In this document: in pieces, positions 8,771-19,400 of the stretch
How positions within the stretch are numbered: the stretch's first letter is position 1
Layout of the letters: every line of letters starts with the position of its first letter
Assembly (NCBI GenBank): GCA_037833965.1
Contig: AP031358.1
Coordinates: 12,718,001-12,782,000, forward strand
Reading direction: 5' to 3'
DNA length: 64,000 bases
Source of the DNA: Marchantia polymorpha subsp. ruderalis
Taxonomy: Eukaryota > Streptophyta > Marchantiopsida > Marchantiales > Marchantiaceae
Program-made: the position numbers and the translations under genes
The notes under the pieces: generated by a model
What the model saw: only the letters and a program-made list of their open reading frames with translations
Told to the model about the DNA's origin: nothing
The model's database searches: none

Positions 8771-8909
8771 CAAGGATGGCAATGTTGGTGAAATTCGAAA
8801 GAGTGAGCACTCGTCCCACTTGCGATGTGACACCGAGCGCAGTGCTCTGCACAAGCAAGTCTACTTGGCCGGCGGCGGCCTCAAAATCTTCCAGAATCTG
8901 GAAGATCAC
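8655..8909 (-). pseudogene. Exon-like fragment of an unknown hydrophobic protein
   Basis: Minus-strand reading of ~85 codons: [18 protein letters not shown], then [19 protein letters not shown], then a strongly hydrophobic part (TGLVATITGLLNGPVSVAL, IFTTVVGALTSIS). On the minus strand a consensus donor GTGAGT follows at 8654, so it has the look of one exon. The hydrophobic half is repeated at 8426-8544, and the GQVDLL part has a diverged relative at 6051-6109. Could be a small membrane or secreted protein. Family not recognised. Copies at 32393-32647 and, altered, ~56402-56655. Confidence 0.45.
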
Positions 8910-9335
8910 ACTCTGGGCTACACGTGGTATCCGGGCTGGCCGGGCTGTACTTCATCCGCGGGGGATCCGGCGAGCCTGGCTCTCTGCCCGAAGGACGGTA
9001 CGAGATCCCGCTGGTCATCCAGGACAAGCAGTTCTACCCCAAATGGGTTCATCAACTTCCCGGACCTCGGGTCGCCGCTGTCGCCCGCGCACCCGCAGTG
9101 GTGCCCGGCTTATTTCGACGACACGATTCTGGTGAACGGCAAAGCCTGGCCCTTCCTCGACGTGATCAGGGCCGCGTATCTCTTCCGCATTCTGAAAGCG
9201 GCCAATGCTCGAGCCTTCACTCTCTCGTTCAGCGACAGCCGTCTCAAATTCGTGCAGATCGAGCCTTCACTCTCTCGTTCAGCGACAGCCGTCTCAAATT
9301 CGTGCAGATCGGCACAGACGGCGGCTACATGTGGG
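8904..9335 (+). pseudogene. LPR1-like oxidase exon-2 fragment (unit 1)
   Basis: Matches 22150-22538 of the full oxidase gene on the same strand: HTLGY, then [39 protein letters not shown] and FTLSFSDSR. Lesions relative to the full gene: a 10-nt deletion after GGGCTACAC (loses the RLN part of the WYHDH..TRLN region), a 1-nt insertion near 9044 (accccaaatggg), and a 50-bp tandem duplication (9211-9260 and 9261-9310). The copper motifs on either side are absent. It is joined at its 3' end directly to the dispersed repeat at 9340. It lies wholly within exon 2, so it does not show whether it came from DNA or RNA. Unit 2 copy 32642-33073. Confidence 0.92.
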
Positions 9336-9339
9336 AATT

Positions 9340-9914
9340 AAAACGTGAGAATATTTTTAAAATGACATAACGGATTTGGTTATGCCATTTTAAACTATTC
9401 TCGGGTTTTCACTTGCACCAACTCCCAATTGACAGTATAAAATGACATGCAACTTCAGCATTCTCGCACTCGTTGATGTGACGGGAGATCAGATGAGATA
9501 AGCATTCGCGTAACGAGAGAGAGAAGTTTTTCGTTCTTCATTTTTCGTTCACATTCCCACATTGGTCGATGCGAGCCTCAAACACTAACCTCTGGCGACG
9601 AGGTTAGTGTTTGACTGACAAGTGCTGATGAGCTTCAAACGGGAGAAGGAAGAGGCCGCATTGAGGAAGGAGCGCGAGGAGGAAGCGACCTGATTCTTCC
9701 TACCTTCCCGACTCTTCTAATCAGACGTATTGGGGAAGGGTTAGGAGCATAAGGAACACTGTCAACACCACCAAGCTCATCCTGCCGCTGAAGTCATTCA
9801 TGTGCCCTCTGACGAAGGAGCCAATGGTGGATCCGGTCAGTCTAGTAACAGGCTCATGCTTCGAGCGGGCATCGATAACAGCGTGGTTCGCAGAAGGAAA
9901 CACGATCGATATGA
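9340..9914. repeat. Dispersed repeat, copy B (partner 158-725)
   Basis: Second copy of the hairpin, TATA-like and U-box 5' segment. See 158-725. Its hairpin is at 9347-9402 and the ggttagtgtt stem at ~9587-9611. Unit 2: 33078-33652; unit 3: from ~56948 (truncated at its 5' end) to 57462. Confidence 0.9.
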
Positions 9915-9924
9915 GAACCAAACT
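9634..9924 (+). pseudogene. U-box E3 ligase fragment B (PUB43/44-like)
   Basis: The reading LILPLKSFMCPLTKEPMVD, then PVSLVTGSCFERASI and ITAWFAEGN, is an uninterrupted first two-thirds of a plant U-box, the fold that recruits ubiquitin-loaded E2 enzymes. The charged helix part (KREKEEAALRKEREEE) lies just upstream, before a stop. After GNTIDMR the U-box end (the IEEW.RN helix) is missing and is replaced by a small hairpin (9907-9931) and unrelated AT-rich sequence with an open frame to 10099. Copy B lacks the ~10-nt deletion of copy A. Unit 2: 33372-33662 (one change makes a stop-like gagtaag in the helix part). Unit 3: 57182-57472. Confidence 0.75.
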
Positions 9925-9931
9925 CATATCG
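9907..9931. repeat. Hairpin at the U-box breakpoint
   Basis: CGATATGAG and CTCATATCG are 9-nt inverted arms around aaccaaa. It occupies the same codon position as the different fold-back in copy A (720-781). Confidence 0.85.
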
Positions 9932-10181
9932 AAATGGGGCGTGGAGAAAGGTTATTTTTGGGTTGAATTTCTTTTCCAATTTCGAATTTTGAATCTCGAA
10001 GAAGAAGTGAGATTGAAAATTCAAATTCAAAATTCAAAACTTTCAAGCTCCAGTTTTCGCAGTAGATACCCATTGAGTTTCAATTCCTTGATAAAATAGT
10101 CGATTATCTGACGTGAAGAATCTCGGCTTGCTTACACTGGAAAGAACCTGTCTGTAAGACAATATCGGATTTTCTTGGCAG

Positions 10182-11910
10182 GCTATTGCTGGGTTGGCTG
10201 CCGACGGCAGGCAAATTGTTACTTGTGCAAGAGCAGAAGCTGGAAATTACTTGGGGTTTGCTCCTTTACTGTCTTTGTTGTTTACTGTCACAGCTAAACA
10301 CTGTCTAACGCTAATTACAGTTTCTTGACCAGTTGATTGCTTTTATATAGCCGCACAAAGTTCTTCCGGGTGTCGATGTAGTACGTCCGTTTCTATCTGT
10401 AGGTGTACTTGTGAATTCTGAACTTCGGGTTTCGCGGACGTTGTTTGCAGCTTTTACGGTGAAGAAATCCCCACCAAAGAGCTTTGCGACAGAGTCGCTT
10501 ACTACGTGCATCTATGCACCCTTTACTGGTGGCTCCGGTCAGTATATTTGCGTTTGCTCCTAAGGAGCGCAGCTAGGAAGCACCTTTTTTGTTTCTTGCG
10601 GTTCCTGTTCGTTTCGCAAGCATGAGCAAACGCATTTTAATTTCTCTGAAATCTCAACTTTGCTCTGAGGCAATAACACCCCCGATGACGTATTGCACGG
10701 TTCAGTTCTAAGAGTGCTTCGTTTGTTCAGGCCATATGGTTCGGCCGCCATACTAGGTGGTTATGATCGGGATGGTCCTCAGTTGTACATGATTGAGACC
10801 TCAGGTGTTGCTTATGTGAGTCTCATACACTTGTGAATGCTGTTTCTATAATCTTTTACGAATGTCTTATCTTTCGTGTCATCGTGAGATTTGATAAGAT
10901 ATTTCATTATTTGCCACTAACCGGAAATGCTCATTTCCGTTTTCTGAACGTATCTGTTCACCCTCTCTGCATGCAGCGGTACTTTGGTGCTGCAGTAGGA
11001 AAAGGGAGTGCCAAAACGTGAGTATCTCACGTCTTCATATATGCAACTAAGTATATTTCAATTGCAAATAGAGTTGTTCTCTCGATGGTGTCTGGGTTAC
11101 TTGAAAAGCTGTTTATTGTTTAGCAGACACCTCTGATGTACGATGCATTGGAAATTTGCATATGAAGACTTAGTTTTCTATAATCCATGTTAGTGAATAA
11201 TGCCTCCGTAAATATGTCCTGCAGAGAGATTGAAAAGCTAAAGTTGTCCCAAATGACATGTCGAGAGGGTGTCATTGCTGTTGCAAAGATGTAAGTACAC
11301 TGCCCAAGACGTGGATTGCATTGCCTTTGCTTTAGCTTTGTACTCTCTTGGTGAGATGTCAGTGAGTATTAATAGGGTTGTGGTTACTCGCTGTATAACC
11401 CACTCTAGAGGAGACCAATATTTGAAGAATGTTGTACTTTTTCTATCTTCGTGTCTTATGTCGGTGATTGCCACCAGGTAGTATCCAATTTCTCTGTAAA
11501 ACCCTATTCACCCTTGTGCGAGGCGAGAGAAATAAAGAATAAGCTTATTTTGTTGCAGTATTTACAATGTACACGATGAAGCTAAGGACAAAGCTTTTGA
11601 GCTAGAAATGAGCTGGATCTGCGATGAATCAAAGCGTGAGCACCAACGGGTATGTGAATCTACTCCAGTCGAACTTAGAGGATATGAGCGCAAAAAATCA
11701 GTCTGCTGATAGGACTGACTTACTAGATAGACTTGATTAACGGAGTTCTGAATGTAACCAGACGACAGTGTTATGGATTTATAGTTTGCATGTTAAATAT
11801 CCTCCTTTTATAATCGATGTTCTCTGCTGCAGGTCCCTGCTGATCTTCTTGCGGAAGCCAAATGGGGAATGTGGGTGGTGTTGAGAAGAAGAATATTTCG
11901 CGGCTCCTGA
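10182..11910 (+). pseudogene. PAG1: 20S proteasome subunit alpha-3 (PAG1), 5'-truncated, unit 1
   Basis: Seven exons of the PAG1/PSMA3 gene: 10182-10255, 10451-10537, 10731-10815, 10977-11017, 11225-11290, 11559-11649, 11833-11910. Each carries a family segment: AGLAADGRQIV; PTKELCDRVAYYVHLCTLYW; GGYDRDGPQLYM; RYFGAAVGKG; KLKLSQMTCREGV; YNVHDEAKDKAFELEMSWIC; VPADLLAEAK. Exon phases agree and introns have GT..CAG ends (donors gtcagt, gtgagt, gtgagt, gtaagt, gtatgt; the first, gtttgc, is weak), so the copy arose from DNA. The first ~80-85 residues (alpha-ring N-terminus) are missing; upstream is the U-box B fragment. The family's C-terminus (TAAKAALEEM) is replaced after AEAK. GKGSAKT is two residues shorter than usual. 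It cannot encode a normal subunit, though a transcript could still be spliced. Confidence 0.93.
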
Positions 11911-11990
11911 TTCAGATCAGAGGGAAATATGGTCCTGACGACCAGTGGATAGCTAATTACGTCTGGGGTCTGCACTCTGATTCGAAATAA
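11877..11990 (+). other. Alternate-frame 37-codon reading at the PAG1 3' end
   Basis: In a frame offset from the last PAG1 exon: GVEKKNISRLLIQIRGKYG followed by PDDQWIANYVWGLHSDSK and a stop. The composition looks like genuine protein C-terminus and could be the end of another gene fused at the PAG1 break (~11863). I do not recognise the family. Present in units 2 and 3, with N to D and I to L changes in unit 3. Confidence 0.3.
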
Positions 11991-13350
11991 GATGGTGGCA
12001 TCCAATTGTGAGTTACTCTTAGTTTGTGTGCTGACTGATATCGAATGCATAGCAAGTGGTAGGATTATGTCGACATGGTGACCCGAGCATTCCAAAGATA
12101 TGACGCTTACCTTCCCATAGGTAGAAGCTGCTCTCAGAGGGTGCCGTTTCTTATGTACCATTTCGTTGACATCCTTATCCTCGGCATTTTCAGGAGTTGC
12201 CATCACTGCCCTCCTCTGTGGAGTTGTCCAGCACAAGATGTAACTGTATCAGAGGCCACGTTCTCATTATTAATGCATTTTGTATAGCAAACTAGGAATT
12301 AAATGTAAGTTTTAATCTCACCAGTACAAAGCGATTGTCCATTTGAAATGTAGATGCCTGACGCAGTTGCTCAGTTCTGTTGCAATATCGAAGTTTCCTC
12401 ATAGAGTGAATATGTAATTCGTAATTCTTAATATGTAATGAACTTAATTCTGGTGTTCATTTCGGGTCTGTATGATTGGGTCGTTTTTCTCCTCCCTAAT
12501 TTTTCTACTTTGCCGGATACCGAGTCGAGATAGGAGGTGCCACAGCATTACGATCTTCGGATTTATTGTAATTGGAATGGCATCAGGGACAGTGGGATAG
12601 TTCAGATATCTGAGAGATGCGTCAGGAGATGACCCTGGCATATGTTCTACTGAGTTAACACTTGAGAGTGTGCAGTCGGCATCGTTGTGCCTGCAGTTTC
12701 AGCCGTACCTCGAGCTCAGCGTCAGATGCACAATAAAGAAAAATTATACAAAAACGAAAGGAAGGAGTAGGTGGAGATTGGTCATTGATCACAGCCACAA
12801 TCAGATCGTGTTCACGGGTGCTCATACTGTGACGTTGATCCATACGTACTGAACGACTTGTTTTCTGAAACGAGTTCCGTGTAGGGAAAATTTTACCATC
12901 CAGAGCGGATATGTGGAGCCAGTAAACGGAGCTGATGCCCTATACACTAGCTCATGTTGGGCGGACTGAGCGAGACTTAGACTCTCATCAGCCGGTGTCT
13001 TGGGGTTGTGAGGCCCACCAGGAATGCCCTCCCACCCTTGCATCTGTGAACTCACGTCGCCGGGAACCCTACCGAATCGTAGGCGCTGATGCAGCGAAAG
13101 ACTGAACAAGACGTAATTTCTCATACCTTAAGATACAATCGTAGTACTTCAATTATTGGCCAGAACGATGCGGACAGTGAGGCTTCGCCCATGACGTACG
13201 CGCCAAATCCATTTACTAACCAAGAATAAGTGGTGAGTGAACTGTGGATATATTATCGAGTGCTCCGTCGTTGTCAGTAGCACGGTTGACGTCTCGATGT
13301 TTCGATTCATACACCTTAAGTTAAGCCTAGTTTTGAAGTGGATGGATGAT
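11991..13350. other. No recognised gene; one candidate minus-strand exon
   Basis: On the minus strand 12203-12111 holds exactly 31 codons from ATG (MATPENAEDKDVNEMVHKK...) to a strong donor (K|GTAAGC), which would be a good first exon, but no second exon or family was found. The rest (12444-13124) has only short overlapping frames. Equivalents 35729-37088 and ~59532-60904. Confidence 0.35.
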
Positions 13351-13790
13351 TCACCATGTGCATGCCCTGCAAAAGATCTATTTCTTGTTCTTCGCTTCCA
13401 GAAAACCTAGTGTCTGATAGGGAGGCACTTTCAAGCTACATTTGGGAGCAACCAACACGTTCTAATTTCAGTTCAATCAAACAAACGATCGTGAATAATT
13501 GTGTCCGGTTAACGAGAGTAGGTTCGTGCTCAACAGAGTCCAGCATTGGGTTTTCAAAACTTTACACATACCCATGGATGTGTCAACTGTATCCACCTGT
13601 GGTGACTTTTCCATACCCTTATCCATCCATGACACCTTGTCCATATATTCAACTCATAACCCCACCACCTTTTGGTTACACTTACTCCGAAGGCTAAGTG
13701 TAAGTCATATCCATCCATTATCCACCTATATATCGTAGCCCCACACATTTACCCATGGGTATGCATGGGTATGGGTACCCATTGCAGTAC
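13351..13790. other. Low-complexity catcc/ccatacc region
   Basis: A pyrimidine- and CCAT-rich stretch reads as Pro/Tyr-rich text (TFPYPYPS, TPPPFGYTY) in one frame to a stop at ~13697; I read this as low complexity, not a gene. It ends in repeated gggtat with palindromic acccatgggt and gggtaccc (13751-13781). Unit 3 has a variant (tgggtgggtattgggtaccc near 61315). Confidence 0.45.
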
Positions 13791-16035
13791 TCTGGTGCTC
13801 AAGTGATGGTGACAAGAACCCGTCTGGCACACTGAGAGGTCACTATTGAATGGAAGCGCCGCAGCTTGTGAAACACCAATGGGCCTTGTCTTCTCGTGTC
13901 AGTTTGAATGTATGTGATAAACGCCACATCACCAAATGGGATTGCATATATCTATGGTGCATACTCTTGGAGAATATAATGTGGATAGGCACAAGACCAT
14001 TCGTCTGGAGAATTGAAAGGAGGACCGCCTGGGGGTGTCCTCTCAGATAATGAGGGGCACTCAGTCAAGCAGTGTTTTAATATAACGCTGTACTTGGGGC
14101 CCGATGTCTACTCCGCTTGGCATCACAAAGCTCCGAACCCAAACATGCCCACGAATCGATCCGTATGAAGGTCAAGTTCCATCGAATCCAGTACACCTAG
14201 CAGCGCAGTTTGACAGTACGAGTACTCTTGGAAGCTTACAGATTGCGCAGAATGTGGAGTTTCTAGTGAGGCTGAGATGTAGAGTCTCCCAAACCGAGTC
14301 ATTACCACATCAGTCGAATCCCAGTCTGATAGATTATGTCGAGAATCGACGCAATCAGTTGGAACATGCATATTCGAAATCTGGCATGTCGGTTCTTGGT
14401 CTCGCCCAATCCGGTCAGCCAGCAATCGGATATTGGAACCATAGGCAGGAAGAAATCTTCCTCGCAGGTTTGACTGGAATACTGTGATCACAAGAGTGCA
14501 AGTATTTACTGGTTACACTTGCACATCTGAATAATGTAGATGAGCATTGGAATGTCGTCGACTTCCCGGGTCGTCCACATCGGGCTCATTGACTTCAACT
14601 GCCCTCCTTTATGGCGTCTGCTCCGTCGCTGTAGAATATCTACACATACCACCGAATGTTGACCGAATCCTTTTCGAAAGCCAGTGCTGGAAGTTCCCAC
14701 GAAAGTTGTGCATATGCACAGGCCACAAAGTTGATCCTGTCCGGACGAGTCTTTTCTATATCCGTATGCACTGCATGGTACCTGCTGCTGGGAGGTTCTC
14801 ACGGGATCACCGTGTAGCCAAGTTCCAATCGCTCTCTCATAAGATCTGAACACAGAAGAGATGGACGACGGACCATGTAGAGCCTGGAGGGCATCCTTCC
14901 ACATCAAGCAACAGCTCAGCTCAAAGCAAGGTAGAACTTATGAGACAGCTTGGTGATTCAATCAGATGGGATATTACCAAGTCTTGAAGCTCAGGAAAGG
15001 TTCTGCAATTGCACATAAATAAACCTCTCCTTTCCACAAACAACCAAGCAGCTGTCTGCCGCCAGTAGCTTCCAGTGATGTGATCTGAGCGTCCTACATT
15101 GGGGCATGGCAGTCAGTGTGAGTCGCCATTCCAGTTGAAAATTGTGAGGTGGCCACGGGATTTTTGCAGAACCTTTCCTGTGCACTCCCTATCATACAGA
15201 GCAGCTGAATTGCGATCGTGCCAGATGAGATCTGATGCTCACCAAAAACGGCATCCCTGACTGCCTGCTCTACCCACGGAGGCGCGAAGAGTCTGCAGTC
15301 ATTGGTCCGGGGCATGGGCACGTAAACACCGAGACCTGGATCAGATTAAAGTTCTTACAGCCCATTCTGGGTCACATCGTTGCAGAGAACTGCTGCTCGT
15401 GTACGCTTATAGTGAGACTGCAAGGCCTTGAGCTCTGCTTGTCGGTGGTGGCGGTGCACATATGCTCGATTCGCACTTTCGTGATCATGCTTCGGGCTTC
15501 TGTTTAATCAGATGTTCGGATCCGGGAGTAGAAATGAGAAAAAAATGAAGTTGTAAGAAGCTGGTGCACGGATTGAGGCAATAAAGATCTCGAAAATCGA
15601 GAACCGGTGCATGTCATGTGCGGAGAAATCGACATTAAAGTCAGAGCTATGGTGGCTGACGAGAACACGAAGGCAGCCAGCCAGCTAACAGAAGAGTGGC
15701 TTCACGAATTCCCAAATCACAGCTTCTACCGAACATCCTCTGGAGATGACCTCATCATTCTCATAACGAGAACGGTCACACACACACGGGGTCATTCCTC
15801 CACCTCGCTGCCTTGTTGCAGTGCAGAAATGGCATGGTACAGACGAAGCTCATACGTGCGAGGTCTGAGCATCGTGTACACGTCTATGAGTATTAAAAGT
15901 CGTGAAGATCAGAGACGAGTGAGTAAGAAAGCAAGCCATACACGGCAGCCATCGGAGCTTCCAATGCGAATTGGAGCGATGTACAGATCCCCGCTGAGCT
16001 GCGACTTGAGAAGTCTGATGTGGAAACTAAGAGGC
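13791..16035. other. No recognised gene
   Basis: Frames of 120-156 codons exist on both strands (14104-14487 plus, 14123-14491 minus, 14506-14907 minus, 15607-16077 plus) but they overlap one another, and none shows a domain, signal peptide or consistent splice context that I can recognise. The sequence is well kept between units (few differences over 2.2 kb in unit 3), except for a short rearranged part near 62250. Equivalents 37529-39773 and ~61345-63578. Confidence 0.4.
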
Positions 16036-16443
16036 TCAGCCGATTTTGGAGGTGCTCAGATATGGAGTAGACTTTGACAGAATCCGAGCATAAAATTCAT
16101 GGAGTAGACTGTGAGCGAAGGATATGGAGTAGACTTTGAGCGAATCCAGCGCCTCTCTCTGCAGCAGTCTTGCTTGGTTCTTATCCGAAGGCCCTTCACT
16201 CACTGATGACAAGCTCGATAGACCGTCTGCTGATTCCACTTTCTTACTCTCAAGGAAATTTAGATAGTTTGCCGGTTCTCCGATCGCTTTGTTTGAGAGC
16301 AGCAGCTGTCGACGCAATCCTTCTTTTAGAGATTTGACAGAGGTGCCTTGAATACCAAGCGAGGCTGGTGAGCTCCTTAAGAAGAAGAAGAAGAAGAAGA
16401 AGACGGCTAACTGACGTGAGAGCTCGAGCAGCTCAGGTGTCAT
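16036..16443 (-). other. Candidate coding frame with a (TTC)n Phe run
   Basis: Minus-strand frame of 135 codons: MTPELLELSRQLAV, a run of seven Phe from a GAA/TTC tract (16380-16403), then mixed, partly helical text (VKSLKEGLRRQLLLSN, SADGLSSLSSVSEGPSDKNQ). Composition is protein-like, but no family is recognised and the Phe run argues against a normal product. The tract is one triplet longer in unit 3 (frame kept). Copies 39774-40181 and 63579-63989. Confidence 0.25.
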
Positions 16444-19400
16444 ACTGACATTGGTCGGAAAATATCATGATTGCTTCGGCAGCTGGTCCAAACCCCGACA
16501 ACTTTACCATTCAAGCTGTCATTCGCTGTGCTGTACCTCCTGGCGAGAAGAAAACTTGCGGAGGTTGAGCCTCAGGGTTCCTAATACGGATGTCTGGATT
16601 CTGGGAAATTCAGTCCATTCACGTCTGTACATGGCGTGAATTTGAAATACAGGTGCACGTGGTCGGTTCAGAGAGCTTTCAAATCCCCCATTTTGGACAT
16701 GATATAACCAGGCACTCGGGATTTTGTTAAGTATCCAAGCCACTAGAAACAAGTTCATCGCAGAAACGTAAGATATGGATTGCTTGGACGGTACGTCAGA
16801 CTTCGGACATGGCAGCTTCTATCACGGCTTCTCTGTTATCATTTGAAACCAGATCTGCGGGCAAATGGATGAAAATGGTTCTTGTCCAGCATCACATGTC
16901 TCTTGCGCTGGGCACTTTGGCTTTGTTTCAGCAGCTTGAGAAATAACATGTAATCCTCCCGATTTCGCCCAACTCGTTTCTGACGATGAATGCATGTGAG
17001 AGCTCGTGGTGTCCAGGACTAGCAGCCAAAACAGATGGAGTACTCTCGAGGTGGGGTGAGGCTAGCGGCGCAGTGCGGAGAGAGATGTGCACCATACACA
17101 ACCTTGTTGCGTTGTAAATGGCTCAGTAAGTTGAAATACCTGATGTCAAGTACTGACGGCTGCTGATCGAAGAGTTACTTTTGCTGATAAGCAAAACTAA
17201 CATTGGCGTTAATGGACACAGCTCACATCCCATAGACTATGACACTTTCCTGCCCTCCAGACCTTATTGCAAGAACCCTGGTCTTCGTAAGCAGGCCGGG
17301 CGACCTTGCCTTCCGACTTCCCGATTTGGCATCCCATTCAGCCGAAACTTCTTGTGGCTCTGAGTGGCAAGTTGTCCACTGCAAGAACTTCACAATCCAA
17401 AATGCACAAGAAATGGCGCACGATGACATCACGCCGTTCTCTCAACTTGCTGTATAAGATTCGACGAGGACTCTGCAAAGTATGACAGGTAGGAATGGAA
17501 GACATTCTGTTGGGTTTGACCTTCAGAGACTTGGGTTCCTTGCCCAGGTCTCTGGAAAGTGCATGTGGAAAATTGCACGGCAGGTCTACTGAACGTCCAG
17601 CAGCAGCCTATATTGAATCGGCCGTCAACCCCACGTGAGCAATTGGGGTCGCAGAATGCAAGGCTGAGGATTCAATCCTTCAGAGTTGCAACGAATGTTT
17701 CAGAGTCGTTTAGCTGCATGGGAGGCTCCACGCTTCTCTGAAAGCTCCAGCCGATACATGCACACAAGGCACAGAATTCATCCTTCTCATCATACTAGAT
17801 GAAATTGGAGACTGGAGATCGTGACCTGGAGAGCCACGCTGACTTTGTAACCCTTATTACTTCGTGACAACCTTCAAGTCTATGAGCCAATTGGGCATGG
17901 TCTGTCAAGGTATGGCGAGTTGTAGACCTAACGTAGATCCTGAGATTTCGTGCCCGACACATCACAGTTCTTGGCGTGTATCTCAGATCAACATGGCAGG
18001 GTGATATCCTCCACTAGGGGACGACTATCAAGTCTTACTGCATGCCGTTGCTGTCGAATATCATCCTCCTGTACTCAAGCCCAGTGTCTATCTCGCAGCT
18101 CTATCTCCTGCTCTTCAACCATCTGGAGAAGTCTTATGGTACATACCGTTCTCCAGGAACTTCAGCCAAGCGCAGTTCCTGATCGTTTAAGTGCCAATCA
18201 GTACAGGACTAGCTGGAGGTCAAATCATTGTGTGAAGAAAAACGGCGCAATGTTCAGAGCAATCCACGAGCGCATGAGTCTTCCTGAGAAACGTCTCATA
18301 TCAATGTCAGGTCAGGCCTGGACAATTTGTCAGCTGTCCAGCCTCGGACATGCTGTTCACTCTCAATTCGTCGTATTGGAAGGGAGTTGACGTCAGCGCA
18401 GTGATCTTTATGGTATACTTTACATTCAGTGCCGACTCATTGGCAACAATTACACTCCTCGACGTTTCAAGAGCCAGACGCAACAGGCGTAAGAATATAA
18501 GTTTGTTACACACCTTCCGACATACTAAGCTTCAAATCAAATTCATGCAGCTTAGGATCAGCATACGAACGTTAAAGCTCAATTAAGGCACATGTCATGG
18601 CTTAATTACAGGCACATGTCATGCAGACCAAAAGGGCCTTTGAAGTTGACTTGGCAATGATCAAAAAAGGATGTGCATTAAATTCAATCGTACACGAGAA
18701 GAAAATTCATCATAGCGTCAATCAGTTTGAACTACGCATACGTCAAATGATTGAGTTTCCCAAAGCTCAGGTTAGAGGATCTGCTTCACCATGTCGACTG
18801 AACTCTTAAGAAAATATTCTGATCGTATGAAGTTCTGGTTAAAGACTGCTGAAGCTTTCCGGTCTGAAGACATGCGTTCTCTATACTCAATGACATACAG
18901 TCTCCAACAACAGCGAGACAAGTGGATACTGGCCCCACTTTGAATGAAGAGAAATTTCTCTAGATGGAGACCAAGTCTTTTACAGAATAAACGGGACCTT
19001 CTTGGTCAGACCGGATTTGACCACCAAAGAGCTTGGGTTGAGTCTTTCCTGAGCAAGCGTCCGGAGACATGCGTGTCACGAAAAATGAGACAAAACTTTC
19101 ACTGAGTTGGAGAACTTGGAAGACTCACATATCTAGCGATTTCAGTACAGGCACTATATTTCAGATTATAGGGCCACTATTCCCCGACTAGCATGCTTCC
19201 AAGATGTTTCAATCTGAGGACCTTAAAATGACCTTAAAAGTCGTCGACACGTTTTTTAATGGGGCGCAGTAATGCGGCTGATTGTCAGCACTTCATATAC
19301 GCGTATAGTCAGCAGGGAAGATTCTCCGGACACATTCCGATGATTTCACTTTGAAGAATTTCATCCCAGCCAGAAGCTTAGATTTTGTCTGAGCAGTTCA

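Noticed and set aside
10182..11910. PAG1 copy as a retrocopy
   Set aside because: Introns with GT..CAG ends are retained and there is no poly-A tail.
13356..13697. Pro/Tyr-rich frame as a cell-wall protein
   Set aside because: Low-complexity ccat/catcc DNA without a signal peptide; both strands are open for the same reason.
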